From Enterobacteriaceae endosymbiont of Plateumaris sericea (lineage in GTDB: Bacteria > Pseudomonadota > Gammaproteobacteria > Enterobacterales > Enterobacteriaceae), in assembly GCF_012562605.1 (NCBI RefSeq), contig NZ_CP046224.1:64289-128288 (forward strand): a stretch of DNA of 64,000 nucleotides. The letters are read 5' to 3'. Positions 52,885 through 63,414 of the stretch are shown one piece after another. Positions within the stretch are counted from its first letter, which is position 1, and each line of letters opens with the position of its first letter. A program made the position numbers and the translations under genes. Below the pieces are notes generated by a model that worked only from the letters and a program-made list of their open reading frames with translations, ran no database searches and was not told where the DNA came from.

Positions 52885-53235
52885 ATGACTAGAATTAAAC
52901 GAGGTGTAGTTTCTCATATAAGACATAAAAAAATTCTTAAACAAGCTAAAGGATACTATGGATCAAGATCAAGAACATATAGATCTGCATTTCAAGCAGT
53001 AATAAAAGCAGGACAATATTCTTACCGTGATAGACGTCAACGTAAAAGAAAATTTCGTCAATTATGGATTACTAGAATAAATGCTGCTGCTCGTCAAGAA
53101 AACCTTTCTTATAGTTATTTAATAAATAAATTTAAAAAATCTAATATTAATATTAATAGAAAAATTCTTTCTGAACTAGCTGTTTTTGATCAACAATCAT
53201 TTATTAAATTAATAAACTTTATAAAAATTAATTAA
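52885..53235 (+). CDS. rplT: 50S ribosomal protein L20
   Basis: Assembly protein of the 50S subunit; in E. coli it also represses rpmI-rplT translation. The 116-aa protein (E. coli 118) has [24 protein letters not shown] split over the conserved start, and [20 protein letters not shown] lies 12 nt before ATG 52885. It is followed by pheS after 77 bp. Confidence 0.98.
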   Translation: MTRIKRGVVSHIRHKKILKQAKGYYGSRSRTYRSAFQAVIKAGQYSYRDRRQRKRKFRQLWITRINAAARQENLSYSYLINKFKKSNININRKILSELAVFDQQSFIKLINFIKIN

Positions 53236-53312
53236 TTATAATATTTTTATTTTATATAAACATAATGTTTTAATATAAATATATATTGATTATTAATGAG
53301 AATATCTAAAAA

Positions 53313-54299
53313 ATGATATCTGATAATAATAAAATAATAATACATGCAAAAAAAGAAATTAATTTAATTAATAATATTAAAGAATTAAATACTTTTAAAG
53401 TAAAATATTTAGGTAAAAAAGGATATATATCTTTACAATTTTTATTTTTAAAAAAATTAATAAAAAAAGATAAAATTAAAAAAAGTATAATTATTAATAA
53501 TATAAAAAAACAAATACAAGAATTAATAAAAAAAAGAAAAAATGAATTAGAATATAATAATATTAAATCTAAACTTTTGAGTGAACAAATTGATATTTCT
53601 CTTCCTGGTAGACATGTAAAAATAGGTTCTCAACATCCTATAACTACTGTAATTAATGATATTGAAAATTTTTTTATAAAAATGGGTTTTAAAATTACAG
53701 AAAGTCAAGAAATAGAAGATAGTTTTCATAATTTTGATGCATTAAATATATCAGAAAATCATCCTGCACGAACAGAACAGGATACTTTTTGGTTAAATAA
53801 AAAAATTTTATTACGTACTCAAACTTCTAATATGCAAATTAGAATCATGAAAGTTTTAAATCCTCCTATAAGAATATTAACTTCAGGAAAAGTATATCGT
53901 AATGATTATGATAAAAAACATACTCCGATGTTTCATCAAATAGAAGGATTATTAATAGATAATAATCTTAATTTTTTAGAATTAAAAAGTATATTATCTT
54001 TATTTTTAAAATCTTTTTTTAATAGAAAGTTAAAAATTAGATTTAGACCTTCTTATTTTCCATTTACTGAACCTTCTTTAGAAATAGATATTATGGGAGA
54101 AAAAAATAAATGGATTGAAGTATTAGGAGCTGGTATAATACATCCTAATGTATTACGTAATGTTAATCTTAATTTATTAAAATATTCTGGTTTAGCTTTT
54201 GGTATTGGAGTAGAACGTTTAGCTATGTTACGTTATAATATTCATGATATTCGTTTATTTTTTGAAAATGATATACGTTTTCTTAAACAATTTAAATAA
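53313..54299 (+). CDS. pheS: Phenylalanyl-tRNA synthetase alpha subunit
   Basis: Catalytic class II subunit. The 328-aa protein (E. coli 327) has an N-terminal coiled-coil (about residues 1-95, Lys-rich), then PGRHVKIGSQHPITTV, DALNISENHPARTEQDTFW, the GKVYRNDYDKKHTPMFHQIEGL motif and the C-terminal GLAFGIGVERLAMLRY. pheT starts 4 bp after its stop. No Phe-rich leader peptide (pheM) is seen upstream. Confidence 0.97.
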   Translation: MISDNNKIIIHAKKEINLINNIKELNTFKVKYLGKKGYISLQFLFLKKLIKKDKIKKSIIINNIKKQIQELIKKRKNELEYNNIKSKLLSEQIDISLPGRHVKIGSQHPITTVINDIENFFIKMGFKITESQEIEDSFHNFDALNISENHPARTEQDTFWLNKKILLRTQTSNMQIRIMKVLNPPIRILTSGKVYRNDYDKKHTPMFHQIEGLLIDNNLNFLELKSILSLFLKSFFNRKLKIRFRPSYFPFTEPSLEIDIMGEKNKWIEVLGAGIIHPNVLRNVNLNLLKYSGLAFGIGVERLAMLRYNIHDIRLFFENDIRFLKQFK

Positions 54300-54303
54300 A
54301 AAT

Positions 54304-56802
54304 ATGATTAAATTAAGTGAATTATGGTTAAGTAAATGGATTACTTATAATAATGTTAAAATATTATCCGAACAATTAACAATGTTAGGATTAGAAGTAG
54401 AAAAAATTGAACCAATTTATAAAAAAAAAATAGATAATATATTTATAGGACAAATTATTGATTGCCAATTCAATAATAATAAAAATATTTATAATTTAAC
54501 TATAGATATAGGAAATAATAAATTATATAAAATAAAATCTAATGCAATTAATTGTAAAAATAAAATAAAAGTAATTATTGCAACAATACATTCATTTTTA
54601 TATAAAAAATATGTAAATCATCAAAAATTTAATTTTTTGTTACAATCAGAAGGATTATTATGTTCTAAAAAAATATTAGGATTAAAAAATAATTTATATG
54701 AAAATAATAAAAATCATATAATTGAATTAAATAATAATGTTAAAATAGGACAAGATGCTTTTAAATATTTAGAATTAAATGATAATATTTTATCTATTAA
54801 TATACCTTCTAATCGTTCTGATTGTTTTAGTATTATGGGTATAGCAAGAGATTTATCTACTAAAAAAAAAGATAATAATTATGTATTTAAATTTCCTTAT
54901 AAATTTTCTTTTATTTCAAAACAACACAAGAATAAAATTAATGTTTATATTAATAAAAATGCCAATAAATATAATTTAAATTATTTTTATTGTATTATTA
55001 AAAATATTAACTTACAAAATAAAATACCATTCCTAATGAAAGAAAGATTACAAAAATCTGGAATATTAATATCAAACAACAATCCTTTATTAAATATTAG
55101 TAATTATATAAATCTTGAATTAGGATATCCAGTATATTTTTATGATTTTAATAAAATTAAAGGTGATATATGTATAACAGAATATAAAAATATTAATAAT
55201 GATTTTTTAATTGATGAAAATAATAATAAAATTTTTTTGTTAAAAAATACTCTAATTATAGAAGATAAAGAAAAAATATTATCTATTCCTAGTTTAGTAC
55301 AAAATAAAGAAGTTATTATTAATATGAATACACAAAATATTTTATTAGAATGTTTTTTTTTAGATCCAGATATAATACAAAAATTATCTAATAAATATAA
55401 ATTATTTAATTCATTTTTATATGTTTATGAAAGAGGATTAGATCCATTAATACAAAAAAAAATAATGATTCGAGCTATAAGTTTGATTTTAAAAATATTT
55501 GGAGGTCAAAGTAGTCATATTAAAGTTATTAATACACAAAATTATATTAATAATTATTCAATTTTAAAAAAAATTAAATTATATTTTATAAAAATTGAAC
55601 AAATATTAGGTTTTTTTATAAAAACAAATAAAATAATTGATATAATTAATAAATTAGGATTTAAAATAATATTAAAAACAAATAATTATTGTATTATTCA
55701 AATACCTAGTTGGAGATATGATATAAAAATTGAAGCTGATATAATAGAAGAAATCATACGTATATATGGTTATAATAATATTCCAGATAATCATATTAAA
55801 ATGAATTTAATTGAAACAAATATTAATAAAAATTTTATTATAAACAAAAATAATTTACTTTTTAAATCTGATAATATTCAAAAAATCAAAAATTTTTTAA
55901 TTAATAAAAAATATAATGAAGTTATTAACTATAGTTTTATAAATCCTAAAATACAATCTTTAATATTTCCTAAAGAAAAATTTATTAAATTATCTAATCC
56001 TATTTCAATAGAAATGTCTGTTATGCGTACTTCTTTATTATGTGGATTAATAAATAATATAATTTATAATTATAATAGACAACAAAAATCTTTACGTTTT
56101 TTTGAAAATGGATTATGTTTTAAAATTGATAAAAATATAGAATTTGGAATATCTCAAAAATTAATGTTAGGTGGAATAATACATGGAAAATTAAATGAAG
56201 AACATTGGTCTTTATCTAATCAAAATGTAGATTTTTATGATTTAAAAGGAGATATAGAATGTATATTTAATTTTTTAGGTAAAAAAGATCGAATAGAATT
56301 TAGATCTATATCAAACATAAATATTTTTCATCCTCATCAAGGATCATCTATATATTTAGATAATATTTTTATTGGATATATTGGAGTAATACATCCTTAT
56401 ATTCAGTCATGTTTAGGTATTAATGAACATACTATTTTATTTGAACTAGAATGTGAAAGAATTTTAAATCCTACAGAAATAAAAATAAAACAAATATCAA
56501 ATTTACCATTAAATCGTAGAGATATTTCTTTTATAATTAAAGATAATATTCCTTTTATAAAAATTATAGAGGAATGTAAAAATCCTGAAATAGAACAAAT
56601 TATTGATATAAATTTATTTGATGTATACAAAGGTATAAATATTCCTAAAGGATATAAAAGTTTTACAATTAGTTTCATTATACAAGATAGTACTCATACA
56701 TTACATGATAATGAAATTAATAATATTATACAATTATGTATAAATAGATTAAAAATAAAATTTCAAATTATATTAAGAGATAAAAAACATGACTTTAACT
56801 AA
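54304..56802 (+). CDS. pheT: Phenylalanyl-tRNA synthetase beta subunit
   Basis: tRNA-binding and editing subunit. Read from ATG 54304, which matches the E. coli start (MKFSELWL), it has 832 aa (E. coli 795). The extra length comes from Asn/Lys-rich insertions. The EMAP-like domain, the B3/B4 editing region with NIPSNRSDCFSIMGIARD, the B5 domain, a core with RVYGYNNIP-like IRIYGYNNIPDNH, and the C-terminal anticodon-binding domain (LPLNRRDISFII) are all present. The 3' end overlaps ihfA by 14 bp. Confidence 0.96.
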   Translation: MIKLSELWLSKWITYNNVKILSEQLTMLGLEVEKIEPIYKKKIDNIFIGQIIDCQFNNNKNIYNLTIDIGNNKLYKIKSNAINCKNKIKVIIATIHSFLYKKYVNHQKFNFLLQSEGLLCSKKILGLKNNLYENNKNHIIELNNNVKIGQDAFKYLELNDNILSINIPSNRSDCFSIMGIARDLSTKKKDNNYVFKFPYKFSFISKQHKNKINVYINKNANKYNLNYFYCIIKNINLQNKIPFLMKERLQKSGILISNNNPLLNISNYINLELGYPVYFYDFNKIKGDICITEYKNINNDFLIDENNNKIFLLKNTLIIEDKEKILSIPSLVQNKEVIINMNTQNILLECFFLDPDIIQKLSNKYKLFNSFLYVYERGLDPLIQKKIMIRAISLILKIFGGQSSHIKVINTQNYINNYSILKKIKLYFIKIEQILGFFIKTNKIIDIINKLGFKIILKTNNYCIIQIPSWRYDIKIEADIIEEIIRIYGYNNIPDNHIKMNLIETNINKNFIINKNNLLFKSDNIQKIKNFLINKKYNEVINYSFINPKIQSLIFPKEKFIKLSNPISIEMSVMRTSLLCGLINNIIYNYNRQQKSLRFFENGLCFKIDKNIEFGISQKLMLGGIIHGKLNEEHWSLSNQNVDFYDLKGDIECIFNFLGKKDRIEFRSISNINIFHPHQGSSIYLDNIFIGYIGVIHPYIQSCLGINEHTILFELECERILNPTEIKIKQISNLPLNRRDISFIIKDNIPFIKIIEECKNPEIEQIIDINLFDVYKGINIPKGYKSFTISFIIQDSTHTLHDNEINNIIQLCINRLKIKFQIILRDKKHDFN

Positions 56803-57085
56803 AAAAAAAATTTCTAAATATTTAGTTAAAACATTTAAAATTCATAAAATAGATGCAATATATTTAGTATCTTTATTTTTTGATGAACTAAAAAAAACCT
56901 TATTAAAAGGAGAAATGGTAAAATTATCAGGATTTGGAAAATTTGAAATACGTAATAAAAATTCTAGACCAGGAAGAAATCCAAAAACGGGAGAATTTAT
57001 ACTTATAAATGCTAGAAAGGTAATAATTTTTCGAGCATATAAAAAAATAAAAGAAAGTATATATAATATTAAATTAAATATTTGA
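56789..57085 (+). CDS. ihfA: Integration host factor alpha subunit
   Basis: Sequence-specific DNA-bending protein, a heterodimer with IhfB. The 98-aa protein (E. coli 99) has VKLSGFGKFEIRNKNSRPGRNPKTGE, which forms the DNA-contacting beta-arm with the intercalating Pro. It overlaps the end of pheT, as the E. coli pheST-ihfA operon would predict. ihfB is not in this window; without it the protein might act alone or with another HU-type partner. Confidence 0.95.
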   Translation: MTLTKKKISKYLVKTFKIHKIDAIYLVSLFFDELKKTLLKGEMVKLSGFGKFEIRNKNSRPGRNPKTGEFILINARKVIIFRAYKKIKESIYNIKLNI

Positions 57086-57150
57086 AAAATATTTTTATAT
57101 AATAAATATTTATATTAAAATAAAAGATAAATATCTTAAGGATAAGATTT

Positions 57151-57768
57151 ATGTTTAGTGGAATTATTCAATGTATAGCAAAAATAAAATCAATAATTAA
57201 AAAAAAAAATTTTCTCCAAATTATAATAAAAACACCTAATTATTTTAATTATGATTTAAAAAGAGGTGATTCTATTGCAAATAATGGATGTTGTTTAACT
57301 ATAAGGGAAATAAATAATAATTTATTATATTTTGATATTATTAAAAATACATTAGATATTACTACTTTTAAAAAATTAAAAAAAGGAGATTATTTAAATA
57401 TTGAAAAATCTTTAAAATTGATAGATTTTGTAGGTGGACATTTAATTACAGGACATATTACAGATATTGCTAAAATTATTAGAATTAATAATTACATTAA
57501 TTCTAAAACAATATGGTTAAAACCATATCATAAATCTCAAATGAAATATATTATAAAAAAAAGTTTTATATGTATAGATGGTATTAGTCTAACAATAGAT
57601 AAAATACATATTAATCAGTTTAGTGTTAATCTTATTCCAGAAACTATTATACGAACTTCATTATCTAATAAAAAAATTAATCAAAATGTTAATATTGAAG
57701 TAGATTTATATACTAAAATATCTGTAAATACGATAAAAAATTATTTTACCAATAAATTATTTACTTAA
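57151..57768 (+). CDS. ribE: Riboflavin synthase
   Basis: Dismutates two lumazine molecules to riboflavin. The 205-aa protein (E. coli RibC/RibE 213) shows the two tandem lumazine-binding repeats: MFSGIIQCIAKI with NNGCCLTI in the first, and GGHLITGHITDIAKI with IDGISLTI in the second. AAGGA precedes ATG 57151. In E. coli it is next to mdtK, which occurs here at 59.7 kb. Riboflavin supply to the host is possible but not shown. Confidence 0.96.
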   Translation: MFSGIIQCIAKIKSIIKKKNFLQIIIKTPNYFNYDLKRGDSIANNGCCLTIREINNNLLYFDIIKNTLDITTFKKLKKGDYLNIEKSLKLIDFVGGHLITGHITDIAKIIRINNYINSKTIWLKPYHKSQMKYIIKKSFICIDGISLTIDKIHINQFSVNLIPETIIRTSLSNKKINQNVNIEVDLYTKISVNTIKNYFTNKLFT

Positions 57769-57797
57769 ATATTTAAATAAAAAAGAGATATAAATTA

Positions 57798-59090
57798 ATG
57801 ATTATAAGTAAAAATAATAAAATAGATTTAATACAAAAATTAGAATATCGTAATATTATTAATCAAATAACAGATAAAAATAATTTAAAAAATATTTTAA
57901 TGCAAAAAAATATTAATTTATATTGTGGTTTTGATCCTACTGCTGATAGTTTACATATTGGACATTTAATACCTTTGATTACATTAAGATATTTTCAAAA
58001 ATTAGGGCATAAACCTATTATTTTATTAGGTGGAGCAACAGGATTAATAGGTGATCCTAGTTTTAAATTTGAAAAAAGAAAAAAACAACCAATTAATTTA
58101 ATAAATGAATTTATTAATAAAATTAGTTTACAATTAAAAAATTTTTTAGATTTTAATTGTGGATCTAATAGTGCAATTATAGTAAATAATTATGATTGGT
58201 TTAGTAATATGAATATATTATTTTTTTTAAAAGATATAGGTAAATATTTTTATGTTAATCAAATGATGAATAAAGAATCTATTAAAAATAGAATAAATAA
58301 AAATATACAAGGTATTTCTTTTACTGAATTTTCATATAATTTATTACAATCTTATGATTTTGCTTATCTTAATAAATATTTTAATGTAACATTACAAATA
58401 GGAGGATCAGATCAATGGGGACATATTATTTCAGGAATTGATTTAATAAAAAAATTATATAAACAAAAAGTATTTGGTTTAACTAATAAATTAATTATTA
58501 AAAATGATGGTACTAAATTTGGAAAAACAGAAAATAAACCAATATGGTTAAATCCTCTTAAAACAAGCCCATATGATTTTTTTCAATTTTGGTTAAATAT
58601 TAATGATAGTTTAGTTTATAATTTTTTAAAAATGTTTACTTCTATTAAAATAAATATTATAGAAGATTTACAAAAATCTAATAATAATTCAATAAAAAAA
58701 AATAGTGCTCAAAATATATTAGCTGAATATATGACTTGTTTAGTTCATGGTAAAAATGCATTGGAATCTGCTAAAAAAATTACTGATAATATTTTTTATA
58801 AAAAATTAGATAATTTATCTAAAAATGATTTTAATTTATTATTAGATAATGGAATTAATAATATTATATTAGAAAATAAAAACTATTCTTTACAAGAAGT
58901 TTTAATATTAAGTAAATTAGCAAAATCTCGTAGTCATGCAAGAAATATGATTGAATCTAATTCAATTTACATAAATAATCAAAAAAAAACAAATATTTTA
59001 TTTTATTTTACTAAAGAAGATAAAATATTTAACCATTTTACATTATTACGTAGAGGTAAAAAAAATTTTTGTTTATTATATTGGAAATAA
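57798..59090 (+). CDS. tyrS: Tyrosyl-tRNA synthetase
   Basis: Charges tRNA-Tyr. The 430-aa class I enzyme (E. coli 424) has HIGH in FDPTADSLHIGHLIPL, the QIGGSDQWGHI tyrosine pocket, and KFGKTE in place of KMSKS, as in E. coli. The C-terminal S4-like domain is present (SRSHARNMIESNSIYINN). It lies 29 bp after ribE on the same strand. Confidence 0.98.
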   Translation: MIISKNNKIDLIQKLEYRNIINQITDKNNLKNILMQKNINLYCGFDPTADSLHIGHLIPLITLRYFQKLGHKPIILLGGATGLIGDPSFKFEKRKKQPINLINEFINKISLQLKNFLDFNCGSNSAIIVNNYDWFSNMNILFFLKDIGKYFYVNQMMNKESIKNRINKNIQGISFTEFSYNLLQSYDFAYLNKYFNVTLQIGGSDQWGHIISGIDLIKKLYKQKVFGLTNKLIIKNDGTKFGKTENKPIWLNPLKTSPYDFFQFWLNINDSLVYNFLKMFTSIKINIIEDLQKSNNNSIKKNSAQNILAEYMTCLVHGKNALESAKKITDNIFYKKLDNLSKNDFNLLLDNGINNIILENKNYSLQEVLILSKLAKSRSHARNMIESNSIYINNQKKTNILFYFTKEDKIFNHFTLLRRGKKNFCLLYWK

Positions 59091-59638
59091 TATTAAAATA
59101 ATAATTTTTAAATAAAAATTCATATAAATCAAATATAATACTCATTATACATAATAGATATTCAATTTTACATATATTTTTACTATATAATATAAATTAA
59201 TTATAATTATATTACTTATATTTTTTAAGAATAATTTTTCTATTAAGACTAGGTAATAATGATCCTAAATCTTTTCTATTATTAGAAATATAACCAACTA
59301 TATATAATATTATTAAAATATAGCTTACTTTATTGTATAAATATTTAGATTTATTATTATATTTTCATAAAAAGTAAACATACTTTTACTTTGAAACTAC
59401 TTAATTTTATTAATTTATATGAATTATTTCAATAATAAATAATTTTTTAGTTATTATATTAACTTTTTTATCATTATTTTTTAATAATACTATTAAAGAT
59501 ATTAACAATTATTCAAAATAATTATTAAAAATTAATTTAAATTTAGATTAAACATAATTTTTATTAAAAACATTTAATATGTTCTTTTGATTTATATAAA
59601 TTTTTATACAAATAAAATTAATTTAAAAAATTAATTCA
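59091..59638. other. Gene-free 548-bp region between tyrS and tRNA-Val
   Basis: Very A+T-rich with no intact gene. On the minus strand 59212-59364 is a 50-codon open frame without an ATG, whose last 26 residues, around NNRKDLGSLLPSLNRK, look more coding-like than the surroundings. I cannot assign it to a family. The rest looks like decayed or neutral spacer. Confidence 0.5.
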
Positions 59639-59712
59639 TGCGTTCTAGAGGATTCGAACCTCTGACCATCACTATGTCATAATGATACTCTAACCTACTG
59701 AGCTAAGAACGC
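59639..59712 (-). tRNA. tRNA-Val (anticodon GAC)
   Basis: A full cloverleaf on the minus strand. The acceptor GCGTTCT pairs with AGAACGC with discriminator A. The D arm is GCTC/GAGT, the anticodon stem TCATT/AGTGA with loop ATGACAT (anticodon GAC), and the T arm AGAGG TTCGAAT CCTCT. CCA is not encoded. It sits beside mdtK, near which E. coli carries valV and valW with the same anticodon. Confidence 0.96.
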
Positions 59713-59744
59713 ATAAAATTTTAGTAATGATATCATAAAAATAT

Positions 59745-61094
59745 TTAATATAGAAGTTTTTGTAAGTTTATAATACGATATATTATTAATATAGCAGATG
59801 AAGTTAAACCTATAATAAAACCTATCCAAAATCCTGAAGGCCCCATAGGAGAAGACATAATCCAATTAGTCACTGATAAAATATAACCAATTGGAAATCC
59901 TAAAATCCAATAAGAAATAAAAGTAATAAAGAAAATAGCAATTGTATCTTTATATCCTTTTAATATACCACATCCTATAACTTGAATAGAATCTGATAAT
60001 TGGTAAATACCTGATAATAAAATTAAATATGAAGACAAACAAATTATTTCTTGATTAGAACTATATAAAGAAGCAATATTTTTTCTAAAAAAAATACTAA
60101 TAAAAGAAGTAAAAATAGATATAATTATTCCAATAATTTGTGCGTTCCAACTAATAATAATTGCTTGTTTTTTATATCCTAAACCTAAACAATGTCCTAT
60201 CCGAATAGTTACAGCAACACCTAATGCAAAAGGAAAAACAAATATTAATGAACTATAATTTAAAGCTATTTGGTGACTAGCAATTTTTTCTATACCCATA
60301 GGAGATATAAATAAAGATACTAAAGTAAATAATGTAACTTCAAAAAAAATAGATAAAGCAATAGGAAAACCAATCTTAATAAATTGATATAGTATATTTT
60401 TATTTGGTTTACTTAATTTATTAATTATTTTAATATCATTAAAATATATTGAATTAGAAATCCATAATTTAATAATGAAAAACATTATCCAATATATTAT
60501 TATTATAGAAAATCCACTTCCAATACCTCCTAATTTAGGTAATATCCAATAACCATATATAAAAATATAGTTTATAGGAATAAATAATAATAAACCAATA
60601 AAACCAATAATCATACAAGGTCTTGTTAATGATAATCCTTCGCATTTACAACGCAAAACTTGAAAAAATAAATATCCAGGAGTATTCCATAAAATAATTT
60701 TTAAATAATGATCAGTTTTAAAAATTAATAATTTATTAATATTTGGTATAAACATAAGAAAATAACCAATTTTATATAAAAAAAACATAATAAGTATTGA
60801 TATAATTATTACTAATAAATTTGCTTGTTTAATTTGATTGGCTATATGAATACGATTACCAGATCCATTTAATTGAGAAATAATAGGTATTAAAGATAAT
60901 AATATTCCATGTCCTAATAATATTACAGGTAACCATATTGCTGCTCCAATAGATATTACAGCAATATCTGTATTACTAAAAGATCCTATCATTATATTAT
61001 TAATAAATCCTATAGAAATTTGAGCTATTTGTGCAAAAAGAACAGGGATAGCAAGACTAAATAATTTTTTTGTTTCTATGAAATATTTTTGCAC
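59745..61094 (-). CDS. mdtK: Multidrug efflux protein MdtK (MATE family)
   Basis: Inner-membrane cation-coupled exporter with 12 predicted helices. The 449-aa protein (E. coli 457) matches along its length, including LFAQIAQISIGFINNIMIG, IPIISQLNGSG, GYLFFQVLRCKCEGL and the MGPSGFWIGFIIGLTSSA end. The start is GTG at 61094 behind AAAGG. It lies next to tRNA-Val and grxD, as a trimmed version of the E. coli region. Its natural substrate in a symbiont is unknown. Confidence 0.95.
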   Translation of the reverse strand: MQKYFIETKKLFSLAIPVLFAQIAQISIGFINNIMIGSFSNTDIAVISIGAAIWLPVILLGHGILLSLIPIISQLNGSGNRIHIANQIKQANLLVIIISILIMFFLYKIGYFLMFIPNINKLLIFKTDHYLKIILWNTPGYLFFQVLRCKCEGLSLTRPCMIIGFIGLLLFIPINYIFIYGYWILPKLGGIGSGFSIIIIYWIMFFIIKLWISNSIYFNDIKIINKLSKPNKNILYQFIKIGFPIALSIFFEVTLFTLVSLFISPMGIEKIASHQIALNYSSLIFVFPFALGVAVTIRIGHCLGLGYKKQAIIISWNAQIIGIIISIFTSFISIFFRKNIASLYSSNQEIICLSSYLILLSGIYQLSDSIQVIGCGILKGYKDTIAIFFITFISYWILGFPIGYILSVTNWIMSSPMGPSGFWIGFIIGLTSSAILIIYRIINLQKLLY

Positions 61095-61295
61095 ACATAT
61101 ACCTTTAATTTTTTATAATTTATGTAATCTAATAAAATTATTTATTTTTCATAATATTTTTAAAATGTTATATCAATAAATATTTATTTTTATATTTACT
61201 TTTGTATTAATGAATTATATAATATAATGGATATATTAATTATATTTAATTTTAAATTAAATATTTTTAATAAAATAAATATAGAGTATAATTAT

Positions 61296-61607
61296 ATGAA
61301 AATTTTTGAAAAAATAAAAAAACAAATATCTAATAATCCTATTATTTTATATATGAAAGGATCTCCTAAAAATCCTAAATGTGGATTTTCAGATAAAGCT
61401 GTAAAAATTTTAATATCATGTAATATAAATTTTACTTATATTGATGTGTTAAATAATCCTGATATAAGAAAGTATTTACCTAAATATGCTAATTGGCCAA
61501 CTTTTCCACAATTATGGATTAATGGAGAATTAATAGGTGGATATGATATATTATATAATATGTATTGTAATAAAAAATTAAATAATATTTTAATAAAAAA
61601 AATATAA
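61296..61607 (+). CDS. grxD: Monothiol glutaredoxin GrxD
   Basis: CGFS-type glutaredoxin that binds a 2Fe-2S cluster with glutathione and helps cluster trafficking. The 103-aa protein (E. coli 115) has MKGSPKNPKCGFS with Cys29, then the LPKYANWPTFPQLWINGELIGGYDI motif. It lacks the charged C-terminal tail. ATG 61296 matches the E. coli start; an in-frame ATG 23 codons upstream would add a non-conserved stretch. ErpA in this window belongs to the same Fe-S pathway. Confidence 0.96.
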   Translation: MKIFEKIKKQISNNPIILYMKGSPKNPKCGFSDKAVKILISCNINFTYIDVLNNPDIRKYLPKYANWPTFPQLWINGELIGGYDILYNMYCNKKLNNILIKKI

Positions 61608-61620
61608 TTTAATTCAATAA

Positions 61621-62271
61621 TTATAAATTTTTATATAATTTTATGGGTGGCCAACCTCCTATTTTTTTCCATCTATTTACTAATTTACAAAATAATTCAG
61701 CTGTTTTATCAGTATCATATAAAGCTGAATGTGCTTGGTTATTATCAAAAGATATACCTAAAGCATGACAAGATTTAGCTAATACTGTTTGGCCTAATAA
61801 TAATCCACTCATAGATGTTGTATCAAAAGTAACAAAATGATGAAATGGATTATGATATTTTACTTTAATACGTTTAGAAGCTTCCATAATAAAACTATGA
61901 TCAAAACTAGCATTATGACCTACTACGACTGCTTTTTTACATTTATTTTTTTTAATTTCATTATAAATTTTATTAAATATAATATTAAATGCTGTATTTT
62001 CAGTTACAGCTCCTCTTAAAGGAGAATCTATATTAATTTTATTAAAAGCTAAAGCCTCAGGAGATATATATGAACCTTTAAATGGAATAATATGAAAATG
62101 TAAAATTTCATTTTTTTCTAACCATCCATTATTCATTTTAAGAGTGATTAAACCTATTTCTAATATAGCATTATTTTTAGGATTAAAACCTGAAGTTTCA
62201 ATATCAATAACAACAGGATAAAACCCCCTAAATCTATAGGATAATAAATCTAATTTTACTGAATCATTCAT
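61621..62271 (-). CDS. rnt: Ribonuclease T
   Basis: 3'-to-5' exoribonuclease that matures tRNA and other stable RNA ends. The 216-aa protein (E. coli 215) is a DEDDh exonuclease: [25 protein letters not shown], and [16 protein letters not shown]. It converges on grxD across 13 bp. It is likely important here because tRNA-Cys and tRNA-Val lack an encoded CCA and need trimmed 3' ends. Confidence 0.96.
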   Translation of the reverse strand: MNDSVKLDLLSYRFRGFYPVVIDIETSGFNPKNNAILEIGLITLKMNNGWLEKNEILHFHIIPFKGSYISPEALAFNKINIDSPLRGAVTENTAFNIIFNKIYNEIKKNKCKKAVVVGHNASFDHSFIMEASKRIKVKYHNPFHHFVTFDTTSMSGLLLGQTVLAKSCHALGISFDNNQAHSALYDTDKTAELFCKLVNRWKKIGGWPPIKLYKNL

Positions 62272-62404
62272 AATATAATCTTTTTATATAATTATTATAA
62301 GTTAAATTTTAAATTTAATATATTAGATCAGTAAAATATACCTTTATAAATGAAATTACAAGTATAAAATATTATTAAAAAGTAATATATTTTAAAATAT
62401 ATTT

Positions 62405-63079
62405 TTAAAATATATTTTTAATATAATTAATATTATTATATATTTTTTTTTTATTTAAAATTAAATTTTTAATAATATTAATAATTGCTTGAGAAGATAT
62501 AGATAAATTTTGTACTAATTCTAATTTTAAATTTTTATTTAATAATTGTATTATATTATATTTTACAAAATAATTAATATTAGAAACTAATATCCATTTG
62601 CCTTTTAATTTTAATATTTTTTTAATTAAATCATCATTATTTAATATACACTCACTTTTTTTACCAATCCATAATCCTTTTTTATTTTTTTTATATAAAG
62701 CAAAATACATATTTGTTTTATTATATTGAATTGTTGTTATAATATTTTTAATTCCTGTTTGTATCCATGTTTGTTCAGCTATCATCATTAAATGTGATAA
62801 TCCTATTTTACTAATATTTAAAGAATATGATAATGTTTCAATAACTGTAATACCAACTCTCATACTAGAAAAATTTCCTGGTCCTGAATTATAAACTAAT
62901 AAATTAATATCTGATAAAATCATTTTTGAGTCTTTTAAAATATTATTTATCATAAATAATATATATTTTGTATGTTTATTAGGACAATATTTAATTAAAT
63001 TAAATATTTCATTATTTTTATATAAAATTATTGAACAATACTCATTAGAAGTATCAATGGCTAAAATATTTTTATACAT
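62405..63079 (-). CDS. tsaB: tRNA t6A modification protein TsaB
   Basis: Partner of TsaD and TsaE in making N6-threonylcarbamoyladenosine at position 37 of ANN-decoding tRNAs. The 224-aa protein (E. coli 231) has ILAIDTSNEYCSIILY, CPNKHTKYILFMINNIL and NSGPGNFSSMRVGI. The last third is diverged and Lys/Asn/Ile-rich. The genes for its partners are not in this window. Confidence 0.93.
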   Translation of the reverse strand: MYKNILAIDTSNEYCSIILYKNNEIFNLIKYCPNKHTKYILFMINNILKDSKMILSDINLLVYNSGPGNFSSMRVGITVIETLSYSLNISKIGLSHLMMIAEQTWIQTGIKNIITTIQYNKTNMYFALYKKNKKGLWIGKKSECILNNDDLIKKILKLKGKWILVSNINYFVKYNIIQLLNKNLKLELVQNLSISSQAIINIIKNLILNKKKIYNNINYIKNIF

Positions 63080-63414
63080 TATTAATTACTACTTATATTT
63101 AAGTGATAATATAAAATTATTGTTTTAAAAAAAAATTATGTTATAATTATTATAATTTATTTTAAATAATTATTTAGAAAATTATTTTTATATTAAATAT
63201 TTAATAATTAAAATTATTAAATTAATATAAAACATTTTATATTAATTTAATAATAAATTGTCAATTTTAAAATTAAAAATATCAAAATATATATAAATAT
63301 TTTTATATTTGAATTATAATTAAAAAATTTATTTATAACTAATAAAACATTTTCTAAAAATTAAAATTAATTTATTATTCTTATAAAATTTTAAAAAATA
63401 ATTGAAGATAATTT
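63080..63414. other. Divergent tsaB/hslV promoter region
   Basis: 335 bp of almost pure A+T without a gene. It should contain the promoters of tsaB and hslVU. No sigma-32-like heat-shock promoter, which E. coli uses for hslVU, could be recognised. Confidence 0.45.

Noticed and set aside
53236-53312. pheM-like leader peptide upstream of pheS
   Set aside because: Only a two-codon ATG-TTT-TAA is present, with no Phe-rich peptide and no attenuator pair of hairpins.
57086-57150. FMN riboswitch before ribE
   Set aside because: The spacer is only 65 bp of A+T-rich sequence with none of the conserved RFN-element blocks.
63080-63414. Sigma-32 promoter of hslVU
   Set aside because: No CTTGAAA-like and CCCAT-like pair at suitable spacing could be found.
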